Shown: positions 44,797-51,815 of the stretch, one piece after another
How positions within the stretch are numbered: position 1 is the first letter of the stretch
How the letters are laid out: each line of letters begins with the position of its first letter
Assembly (NCBI GenBank): GCA_000620205.1
Contig: JHVP01000005.1
Span: 248,001 to 312,000 of the forward strand
DNA from: Geodermatophilaceae bacterium URHA0031
GTDB taxonomy: Bacteria; Actinomycetota; Actinomycetes; Mycobacteriales; Geodermatophilaceae
DNA length: 64,000 nt
Direction of reading: 5' to 3'
Program-made: the position numbers and the translations under genes
The notes under the pieces: generated by a model
What the model was told of the DNA's origin: nothing
What the model saw: only the letters and a program-made list of their open reading frames with translations
The model's database searches: none

Positions 44797-45426
44797 ATGC
44801 CGACACCCGATGCCCGTTCCGCTCCCGAGGGCCTCCCCCTGCTCCGCGCCGGCGCTCACCTCACGCCGGAGGACGGCGCCTGCCTGATGGAGTACGTCTC
44901 CGTCCTGGCCGGGAAGCCGTTCAACGACCACCCGGCCTGCACCGACCCCACGCTGGCCACCGTCGCACGGCTGGTCAACGACGCCTCCACCGACGCCGGC
45001 CGGCCACTGCTGGCCACCTTCGCGCCGCAACTGGCGGAGACCGGGTCCGCCCCCGACGCCCGCCGGACCGCCGCCGTCGTGCGCGCCACCGTGCTCGCCG
45101 CCACGGCGGCGGCCGGGGACAGCCGCAGACTGCGCCGGCTCCTGCGCGGTGCCGAGCAGCGGTACGACCTGGTCACCAGCGACGGGAGGCTGGCCGGCCT
45201 GGCCCGTCGGCTGGACACGCTGCACCGGTACGGGACGGGCCGCCGCCGGCTGGAGCTGTCGGTCCTGGCGCTGCGGGACCTCCCCAAGCCGCAGCGTGAC
45301 CCGGCCCTCCGTTCCGCGCTGGCCGCCGCGATCGCCGCCGCCCACACGCCCACCCGGTCCCTGATCGTCGACGTCCCGGGCCCGGCGCCCACCCTCCCGG
45401 TGCCCCGCAGCCCGATGTCGGCGTAG
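44797..45426 (+). CDS. Conserved actinobacterial hypothetical protein (209 aa)
   Basis: ATG with ACGGAG upstream. Soluble, helical, Ala/Arg-rich; the N-terminal part contains LTPEDGACLMEYVSVLAGKPFNDHP, a patterned segment with acidic and Cys residues that looks conserved, followed by FAPQLAETG. No known catalytic motif or membrane segment. Function not assignable. Driven by a regulon dyad and followed by the DUF4239 gene 30 bp later, so probably co-transcribed. Confidence 0.65.
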   Translation: MPTPDARSAPEGLPLLRAGAHLTPEDGACLMEYVSVLAGKPFNDHPACTDPTLATVARLVNDASTDAGRPLLATFAPQLAETGSAPDARRTAAVVRATVLAATAAAGDSRRLRRLLRGAEQRYDLVTSDGRLAGLARRLDTLHRYGTGRRRLELSVLALRDLPKPQRDPALRSALAAAIAAAHTPTRSLIVDVPGPAPTLPVPRSPMSA

Positions 45427-45456
45427 CCGCGGGACGGCCTCGGCGAGCGGGCCGCG

Positions 45457-46251
45457 GTGTTCTTCGGGCTGAGCACGTGGGCGCTGACCGCCCTCCTGGC
45501 CGCCATCATGCTCGGCGCGACCACCGCGGGCCTCCTCGTCGGGCGGTCGCTGGCCGCGCGGCCGGACCACCTCCGCGAGCCTGTCGGCATCCTCCAGGGC
45601 GCGCTGGTCGGCTTCATGGGGCTGGTGCTCGCGTTCGGGCTCAGCCTGGCGGTCGGGCGCTACGAAGCCCGCCGGGCCGACGTCGTGGCCGAGGCCGACG
45701 CCATCGGGACGACGTACCTCCGGGCGCAGACCCTGGCCGAGCCGGTCCGGACGGAGTCGCTGGACCTGATCCGGCAGTGGACCGACGTCAGCATCGACCT
45801 CTCCGCCGCCGTGCCGGGGAGCCCCCGCAGCGACGAGGCCATCGCCGACAGCGGGCGTCTCCAGGCCCAGCTGTGGGCGCTCGCCGGGCAGGCGCTCGCC
45901 GATGCCCCGGTGGACAGCGCCCCACGGCTGTACGTGGAGACGCTCAACGAGATGTTCGACCGCCAGTCCGACCGGGTGTACGGGCTCGGGAACCGGGTGC
46001 CCACCACCGTCCTGCTGGTCGAGATGGTGGGTGCCGCCGCCGCGATCGGTGCCCTGGCGCTGCACCTGGCCACGTTCGGCCGCGGCGTCCCGACCGTCCT
46101 CGTGGCGTCCCTGCTGGTCACGGTCCTGCTGCTGGTCACCTTCGACCTCGACCGGCCGACCCGCGGGCTCATCCGCATCCCCCCGACCCCGCTGGTGGAC
46201 CTCAGCCGGCAGATGGCCGAGCCGGTCCCCGACCCCGTCGGCGGTCCCTGA
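45457..46251 (+). CDS. DUF4239 (bestrophin-like) membrane protein
   Basis: 264 aa, GTG start, weak ribosome site. Two N-terminal helices, the family stretch GALVGFMGLVLAFGLSLAVGRYEARRADVVAEADAIGTTYLRAQ (visible at about 48-92), a helical soluble region, and two C-terminal helices. Proteins of this DUF4239/bestrophin-like type may be anion channels, but evidence is weak. Converges with the aquaporin gene. Confidence 0.8.
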   Translation: MFFGLSTWALTALLAAIMLGATTAGLLVGRSLAARPDHLREPVGILQGALVGFMGLVLAFGLSLAVGRYEARRADVVAEADAIGTTYLRAQTLAEPVRTESLDLIRQWTDVSIDLSAAVPGSPRSDEAIADSGRLQAQLWALAGQALADAPVDSAPRLYVETLNEMFDRQSDRVYGLGNRVPTTVLLVEMVGAAAAIGALALHLATFGRGVPTVLVASLLVTVLLLVTFDLDRPTRGLIRIPPTPLVDLSRQMAEPVPDPVGGP

Positions 46252-46290
46252 CCGAACCGGCTGCCCGCCGCCCCGGGTCACGCGACCGGG

Positions 46291-47157
46291 TCACCCGGCG
46301 GTGGGGGGACGCACGGCTGGGTCACCGCTGCGGGGGTCACCGCTGGGCTGACGGGGAGCCGGGACCGCCTCGGTACCGGGAGCGACGGCTCCCAGGTCCG
46401 CCAGGCCCCCGCGCGCCGCGGCCAGACCCCCTGCGTCGCCGCCCGCGCCGCGCAGCAGCACGGCCACGCCGACCGCGGCGGCCGCGCCCAGCAGCGGGCC
46501 GACCAGGTAGACCCAGTAGGAGGTGAAGTCCCCGCTGACCACCGCCGGCCCGAAGGAGCGCGCCGGGTTCATCGACGCGCCGCTGACCGGGCTCGACCAC
46601 AGCCCGGCGAGGACGATGTAGCCGCCGACCGCTATCGCCGACAGCGGGCCGACGTTCTGCGCGGTCGACGCCGTGCCCAGGATCGTGCTCACCAGGCCCA
46701 GCGTCAGCAGGAACTCCACGACGACCGCCTCCAGGTCGGTGAACCCCGACCCGGGCAGCGTCGCACCCAGCCCGCCGATGTCGCCGAAGAGGAGCCGCAG
46801 CACCAGGACGGCCGACACGGCGGCGACCAGCTGGACGACGATGTAGCCGGGCACCCGGCGCCACGGGAAGTCCCCGCGCAGTGAGAAGGCGAGCGTGACG
46901 GCCGGGTTGAGGTGCGCGCCGGACACCGCGCCCATGTACAGGATGACGCCCATGACCACCAGGCCGGGCGCCGAGACCCCCGCCGCCCGGCCGATCTGGC
47001 CCCCGCTGGCCGCGTCGACGACCGCACCACCGGCGCCGACCAGCACCAGGAAGAAGGTGCCGAGGAACTCGCTGAACAGCCGGCGCCACTCGACCAGCGG
47101 GGCGTCGAAGTGGTCGGACCACGGTGACTCCAGCGCGACCAGCGAGGTGAGGGGCAT
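46291..47157 (-). CDS. Aquaporin / MIP-family channel
   Basis: 288 aa. Two NPA boxes are present, SGAHLNPAVTL and SGASMNPARSF, with Arg after the second, giving the selectivity filter. Six helices. The first part EFLGTFFLVLVGAGGAVVDAA is typical. About 40 C-terminal residues are Gly/Pro-rich. Water or small-solute flux, possibly osmotic or H2O2 transport. A near-match regulon dyad lies 34 bp upstream. Divergent from the large LuxR regulator. Confidence 0.93.
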   Translation of the reverse strand: MPLTSLVALESPWSDHFDAPLVEWRRLFSEFLGTFFLVLVGAGGAVVDAASGGQIGRAAGVSAPGLVVMGVILYMGAVSGAHLNPAVTLAFSLRGDFPWRRVPGYIVVQLVAAVSAVLVLRLLFGDIGGLGATLPGSGFTDLEAVVVEFLLTLGLVSTILGTASTAQNVGPLSAIAVGGYIVLAGLWSSPVSGASMNPARSFGPAVVSGDFTSYWVYLVGPLLGAAAAVGVAVLLRGAGGDAGGLAAARGGLADLGAVAPGTEAVPAPRQPSGDPRSGDPAVRPPTAG

Positions 47158-47191
47158 GCGGAGATCGTCCGGGCACGATGGCCGCGCGACC

Positions 47192-47208
47192 TCGCCCGAT
47201 GTGCATGA
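47192..47208. promoter_or_regulatory. Regulon dyad, TCGCCC-GATGT-GCATGA
   Basis: One mismatch (GCATGA). 34 bp upstream of the aquaporin start and 81 bp upstream of the LuxR ATG, so it could serve either, including autoregulation of the LuxR gene. Confidence 0.45.
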
Positions 47209-47289
47209 ACCGGCGGAGATCGGGCAGCTGTGCCCGTGAGCCGGACTCGTTAAGGTCAGCGCGGCGCGTTCACCGGACCGGGGGTGCCC

Positions 47290-49560
47290 ATGGTCGTCCG
47301 ACCTGCTGCTCCACCCGTCCCGGCCGGAGGTCCCCGGCGCCGTACCTCCGACGAGCTGCCGGTCGAGGTCCTCGAGTCCAAGCTCTACGCGCCCACCGTC
47401 CGGCCCGGCGTCGTCCCCCGGCCGCAGCTCGTCGCCCGGCTGCGCGCCGCACGGCAGGTGCCGACGGTCGCCGTCGTCGCCCCGGCCGGGTACGGCAAGA
47501 CCACGCTCCTCGCGCTGTGGGCGGCGGCGGACGACCGCCCCTTCGCGTGGCTGTCTGTGGACCCGCACGACAACGACCCGATCGTCCTGCTGACCCACCT
47601 CGCCGTGGCGCTCCACCGCATCAGCCCCCTCCCTGACGCGGTCTTCGACGCGCTGCGCACGAACGGGATCTCGGTCCCCGGGACCGCGGTGCCCCGGATC
47701 AGCTCGGCGCTGGCCGGGTTCCCGCGCGAGGTGGTGCTCGTCCTCGACGACGTGCACCACCTTCGGGACGGGCCTTCCCTGGATGCCCTGATCGCCCTGG
47801 TCGGCCACCCCCGGACGACGTCCCAGATCGCTCTGGCCGGCCGTGGGGTGCCGGTGCCGTTGGCTCGCCAGCGCGCGCAGGGCCGGGTCCTCGACATCAG
47901 CGCGGACGGACTGGCATTCCCCGCGGACGGTGCACGCGCGCTGCTGCGGGCCGCGGGAGCCGACCCGACGGACGAGGAGGTCGTCGCCCTCGTCGGTCGC
48001 ACGGAGGGCTGGGCCGCGGGTCTGTACCTGGCCGCGCTCGCCCACGGCGACATGCCGACCGGGGCCGGCGGCGGGTTCATGGGCCGCGACGACCGGCTGG
48101 TCACGGACTACCTGCAGTCCGAACTGCTCGCCCGTCTCCCGCCGCGCGACGTGACCTTCCTGACCCGGACGGCGGTGCTCGAGCGGCTGAGTGGCCCCTT
48201 GTGCGATGCGGTGATCGGGCAACCTGGCTCGACCGCGGTGCTCGAGCGCCTGCAGCGGGACAACCTCTTCCTCGTGCCGCTGGACGGTCAGGGCCGCTGG
48301 TACCGCTACCACGCGCTCTTCCAGGACTTCCTCCGCGCGCGACTCGATCGGGACCACGTCCGGGAACTGCTCCGCCGGGCGGCCGACTGGTGCCAGGCCG
48401 ACGGCCAGCTCGAGCCGGCACTGCTGTACGCCCGGGACGCCGAGGACGTCGACGGGGTGGCCCGGATCGCCAGCGTCCTCGCCCAGCCGATGTACGCGGC
48501 GGGGCGCTCGGAGACCCTCATGACCTGGCTCGACTGGGTGGATGAACGGGGAGGGGTGCAGGCGCGGCCCGTCATCGCCGCGCTGGCGGCCTACGTCTGT
48601 GCGCTCACCGGGCGCCCTGCGGCTGCCGACCGCTGGGCCGACCTCGCCGAGCACTGGGCCGGCGGGCCGGAGGCGGCGGGAGGAGACCGGCACCTCGCGA
48701 TGTGGCTCACGAACCTCCGCGGGACCATGTGCCGCAACGGGGTCGAGCAGATGCGGCGCGACGTCGACGCGTTCGCCGGGGGCGGGTCCGCGGCCGACTC
48801 CGAGTACCCGGCGCGGCTCCTGCTCAGCGGCATCGCGAACCTGCACCTGGGGGACGACGAGACCGCGGAGGACCGCTTCCGGGACGCGACCGAGCTCCTC
48901 GACGGGACCGGCCGTGCACCGCTGCTGTCGTCCGCACTCGCCCACCACGCCTTGCTGTACCGGAGCCGCGGGGACTGGGACACCACGGCCGCGCTCGTGG
49001 ACCGGGCGCTCTCGGTCACCCGCCGCGGTCACTGCGAGGCGCACGTGACCAGCGCGCTGGTCTTCGCGCTGGCCGCTCGGGTCGCCCTGCACCGCGGGGA
49101 TCCCACGCTGACCCGCGCCCACCTCGCTGACGCCCAGCGGCTGCGTCCCCTGCTGACGCACGCGATCCCCTTCCTGGCGGTCGAGGCCCTGCTCGAGCTG
49201 GCGGAGGTCTCCCTCGGCCTGGCGGACCCCGCGGGGGCGCGCGTGCTCGTCCGGGACGCCGAGGCGGTGCTGCGCCGACGCCCCGACCTCGGCGCGCTGG
49301 GCGAGCGGACCGACGAGCTCCGGCGCCGCCTCGGGTCGCTGCCCGCCGCGGCCGGCGACACCGCCACCCTGACGTCGGCCGAGCTGCGCGTCCTGCCGCT
49401 GCTGCTGACCCACCTCACCCTGGCCGGCATCGCCGATCGCCTCTTCCTCTCCCGGCACACCGTGAAGTCCCAGATCTGGTCGATGTACCAGAAGCTCGAC
49501 GTCCACAACCGCGAGCAGGTGGTCGTCCGCGCCCGGGAACTGGGCCTGGTCGAGGCCTGA
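47290..49560 (+). CDS. Large ATP-binding LuxR-family regulator (MalT/LAL-like)
   Basis: 756 aa from ATG 47290 (GTG at 47284 also possible). P-loop VVAPAGYGKTTLL (about residues 65-77), Walker B LVLDDVHHL, winged/TPR-like middle region (about 350-640) with repeated helical pairs, and a C-terminal LuxR HTH (about 690-754, ending IADRLFLSRHTVKSQIWSMYQKLDV). MalT-type proteins bind an inducer with the helical domain and activate promoters as ATP-bound oligomers. It is the only large regulator inside the motif-rich region, so a candidate for the regulon. Confidence 0.9.
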   Translation: MVVRPAAPPVPAGGPRRRTSDELPVEVLESKLYAPTVRPGVVPRPQLVARLRAARQVPTVAVVAPAGYGKTTLLALWAAADDRPFAWLSVDPHDNDPIVLLTHLAVALHRISPLPDAVFDALRTNGISVPGTAVPRISSALAGFPREVVLVLDDVHHLRDGPSLDALIALVGHPRTTSQIALAGRGVPVPLARQRAQGRVLDISADGLAFPADGARALLRAAGADPTDEEVVALVGRTEGWAAGLYLAALAHGDMPTGAGGGFMGRDDRLVTDYLQSELLARLPPRDVTFLTRTAVLERLSGPLCDAVIGQPGSTAVLERLQRDNLFLVPLDGQGRWYRYHALFQDFLRARLDRDHVRELLRRAADWCQADGQLEPALLYARDAEDVDGVARIASVLAQPMYAAGRSETLMTWLDWVDERGGVQARPVIAALAAYVCALTGRPAAADRWADLAEHWAGGPEAAGGDRHLAMWLTNLRGTMCRNGVEQMRRDVDAFAGGGSAADSEYPARLLLSGIANLHLGDDETAEDRFRDATELLDGTGRAPLLSSALAHHALLYRSRGDWDTTAALVDRALSVTRRGHCEAHVTSALVFALAARVALHRGDPTLTRAHLADAQRLRPLLTHAIPFLAVEALLELAEVSLGLADPAGARVLVRDAEAVLRRRPDLGALGERTDELRRRLGSLPAAAGDTATLTSAELRVLPLLLTHLTLAGIADRLFLSRHTVKSQIWSMYQKLDVHNREQVVVRARELGLVEA

Positions 49561-49584
49561 TCGGGCGGCTGCGACCCCGGACCT

Positions 49585-49601
49585 TCCCCCGTCCCGGGTG
49601 A
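49585..49601. promoter_or_regulatory. Regulon dyad, TCCCCC-GTCCC-GGGTGA
   Basis: Reverse complement reads TCACCC-GGGAC-GGGGGA. 35 bp upstream of the HAD ATG and 25 bp after the LuxR stop. Confidence 0.45.
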
Positions 49602-49636
49602 TCCCCGGATGCGGCCGCGGGCGCAGGGTCGGGGTC

Positions 49637-50587
49637 ATGACCACCCTCCCGCGTCCCAGCACACCGCCTGCGCTCACGAGCTGGCGTGCCGGCCCCGCCC
49701 GGCAGGCCGTCGTCGACTTCGTCGCCCGGGTCACCGGCGCCGACGGCTCCCCGCCGGTGCCGGTGGAGCAGCGGGTGGCCGTGTTCGACAACGACGGGAC
49801 GCTCTGGTGCGAGAAGCCGATGCCCATCCAGCTCGACTTCATCCTGCGCCGGCTGGTGGAGATGGCCGACGCGGATCCGGCGCTGCGGGAGCAGCAGCCG
49901 TGGAAGGCCGCCTGCGAGCAGGACGCCGAGTGGCTGAGCAGCGTGATCACCGACCACTACGCCGGCGACGACCGCAAGGTGAAGGCCATGCTGGCCGGGA
50001 TCCTGGCGGCCTACGCGGGGATGAGCGTCGAGGAGTTCGAGCAGCGCTCCGGGGACTTCCTGCGGACGGCGTCGAACCCCGTGCTGGGACGCGGCTACCT
50101 CGAGTGCGCCTACCGGCCGATGGTCGAGCTGCTCGACCACCTCGCCGCCAACGGCTTCGCGACCTACATCGTCTCCGGCGGCGGCCGCGACTTCATGCGA
50201 CCCATCAGCGACGAGGTGTACCGCATCCCGCGGGAACGGGTGATCGGCAGCACCGCGACCCTGGCCTTCGCCGACGACGGGCCCGGCGGCACCCTCACGC
50301 ACACGCCCGTGCCCGAGTACCTCGACGACGGTCCGGAGAAGCCGGTCCGGATCTGGAGCCGCGTGGGCCGCCGGCCGCTGCTCGCGGCCGGCAACAGCGA
50401 CGGTGACGGGCCGATGCTGGACTACACCTGGCATGCCGACACGCCGTTCCTGCAGCTGCTCGTCCGCCACGACGACCCGGAGCGGGAGTTCGCGTACACC
50501 AGCGGGGCCGAGAAGACCCTGGCCCGGGCTCCGCGGGACGGCTGGACGGTGGTCAGCATGCGGGACGACTGGACCACCGTCTTCTGA
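49637..50587 (+). CDS. HAD-superfamily hydrolase
   Basis: 316 aa, ATG with GGGGTC upstream. Motif I is VAVFDNDGTLW (about 47-57; Asp nucleophile and acid/base Asp), motif II Ser in TYIVSGGGRDF, motif IV region LLAAGNSDGDGPML. Cap domain between about 70 and 170. Likely a phosphatase of the phosphoserine-phosphatase-like type; substrate unknown. Preceded by a regulon dyad. Confidence 0.9.
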   Translation: MTTLPRPSTPPALTSWRAGPARQAVVDFVARVTGADGSPPVPVEQRVAVFDNDGTLWCEKPMPIQLDFILRRLVEMADADPALREQQPWKAACEQDAEWLSSVITDHYAGDDRKVKAMLAGILAAYAGMSVEEFEQRSGDFLRTASNPVLGRGYLECAYRPMVELLDHLAANGFATYIVSGGGRDFMRPISDEVYRIPRERVIGSTATLAFADDGPGGTLTHTPVPEYLDDGPEKPVRIWSRVGRRPLLAAGNSDGDGPMLDYTWHADTPFLQLLVRHDDPEREFAYTSGAEKTLARAPRDGWTVVSMRDDWTTVF

Positions 50588-50607
50588 GGCGTCGGCCGGA
50601 TCCGGGG

Positions 50608-50624
50608 TCATCCCTCGCGGGCGA
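50608..50624. promoter_or_regulatory. Regulon dyad, TCATCC-CTCGC-GGGCGA
   Basis: Exact TCRYCC/GGRYGA match; 100 bp upstream of the DUF6325-type gene. Confidence 0.55.
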
Positions 50625-50724
50625 GGCGTCGTCGGGCCGGGCGCGCGACGCTGCGGACGCCGGCCTTCCGGCACGTCGAGCGAGCGGCGCCGAGTGTGCC
50701 CGGTCGCGCGGATTGGAGAAGAGA

Positions 50725-51267
50725 ATGGCCATAGGTCCTGTACAGCTGATCGTGCTCGGGTTCCCGCAACCCGACTTCCACGGCGAGATCATCGACGAGC
50801 TCGAGCGTCTGCGGCAGAGCGACACCGTCCGGGTGATCGACGCGCTGGCGGTCTACAAGGACGCCGACGGCGAGCTCGAGGCGATGCACCTGAGCAACCT
50901 CTCCGAGGACGAGGCGGTCGAGCTCGGCAGCGCGGTCGGCGCCCTCGTCGGGCTGGGCTTCGACGGCGAGGCCGGCGCAGAGGCGGGGGCCGAGGCCGGC
51001 GCCGAGGCGGCCGCCGACGGCATCTCGCCCTTCTCCGACGCGGACGCCTGGGACGTGCTCGGGGACATCCCGAACGGCTCGGCCGCCGCACTGATCCTGC
51101 TCGAGCACCACTGGGCGGTCGGGCTGCGCGACGCCATCGCCCGCGCCGGTGGCTTCCGGGTGAGCGACGGGTTCATCAGCCCCCTGGACCTGATCGGGAT
51201 CGGCCTGGTGACCGCCGAGGAGGCGGCCGAGCTGCACAGCGTCGAGACGTCGTCCGTGACCACCTGA
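50725..51267 (+). CDS. DUF6325/DUF1269-like protein
   Basis: 180 aa, ATG with GGAGAAGAG a few nt upstream. The opening GPVQLIVLGFPQPDFHGEI and the later ERLRQSDTVRVIDALAVYKDADGELEA match the DUF6325 pattern. A repeated EAGAEAGAEAGAEAAA stretch (about residues 77-92) is acidic low complexity. Function unknown; thought related to the DUF1269 group. A tiny Arg-rich gene follows by 41 bp. Confidence 0.8.
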   Translation: MAIGPVQLIVLGFPQPDFHGEIIDELERLRQSDTVRVIDALAVYKDADGELEAMHLSNLSEDEAVELGSAVGALVGLGFDGEAGAEAGAEAGAEAAADGISPFSDADAWDVLGDIPNGSAAALILLEHHWAVGLRDAIARAGGFRVSDGFISPLDLIGIGLVTAEEAAELHSVETSSVTT

Positions 51268-51308
51268 GCACGGCAGACACCGGATCCGGCACCCGAGAGG
51301 AGGACAGC

Positions 51309-51380
51309 ATGTTCGCTTCACGCAGGGTTGCGCGGCGTACCGCGCGGCGGACGGCAAAGCGGGTCGACCGCCGTCACTGA
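51309..51380 (+). CDS. 23-aa arginine-rich mini-protein
   Basis: ATG with GAGAGGAGGA 5 nt upstream, a very strong ribosome site. Sequence begins MFASRRVARRTARRTAKRV and ends DRRH, 10 of 23 residues Arg. Some codons (GCT, TCA, GTT, GTA-like) are unusual for this genome. Follows the DUF6325-type gene and is followed by a strong hairpin. Probably a real small cationic peptide that binds nucleic acid or membrane; function unknown. Confidence 0.5.
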   Translation: MFASRRVARRTARRTAKRVDRRH

Positions 51381-51401
51381 TCCGTCGGCCAGGGACACAC
51401 G

Positions 51402-51445
51402 ACACGTCCCGCCGACCGGCTCCCGGGCCGGTGGGCGGGACGTGT
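51402..51445. terminator. Strong hairpin between convergent genes
   Basis: Arms 51402-51420 and 51427-51445 pair at 18 of 19 positions with the 6-nt loop TCCCGG. It lies between the mini-protein and the convergent amphi-Trp gene: an excellent bidirectional terminator. Confidence 0.75.
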
Positions 51446-51464
51446 GCTGGGCGGGGGGACCCGG

Positions 51465-51737
51465 TCAGGTGCCCGTGGTGCCCTTCGGGTGGCCGGCCTT
51501 CGCGGCCGTGCGCGCGGTGGACCACTTCAGCTCGAGCTCCAGTTCGACCTCGTCGCCGTCCACCTCGACCTCGGCCTCGAACCTCACCCGGTCCGGGACC
51601 TTCAGCTCCACGGTGCTGTCGGCGACCCGGAGCGAGACGGTCCCGTCCCCGCTCAGGGCCTTCCCCAGGTCGGAGACCCACTGCGCCACCTCGGCGCGGG
51701 TCAGGGCCACCTTCTGCTCGATCTTCACATCTGCCAT
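51465..51737 (-). CDS. Amphi-Trp domain protein
   Basis: 90 aa. Pattern KIEQKVALTRAEVAQWVSDLG then beta-rich ELKVPDRVRFEAEVEVDG and ELELELKWS, as in the amphi-Trp family named for its conserved Trp. Small soluble protein of unknown role, common in actinobacteria and haloarchaea. C-terminal tail AAKAGHPKGTTGT. ATG chosen; no dyad upstream. Confidence 0.8.
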   Translation of the reverse strand: MADVKIEQKVALTRAEVAQWVSDLGKALSGDGTVSLRVADSTVELKVPDRVRFEAEVEVDGDEVELELELKWSTARTAAKAGHPKGTTGT

Positions 51738-51815
51738 GGCTGGCTCCGTTCTACGTGCGTCGACGGTTCGGCGACCGGACCCGGCCGGAACTGGTGGTGC
51801 GGGGAGCCGCGGGCG

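Noticed and set aside
47158..49950. Long extension of the aquaporin frame antisense to the LuxR gene
   Set aside because: Only the last 289 codons (to 46291) are a real MIP channel; the rest is antisense low-complexity sequence.
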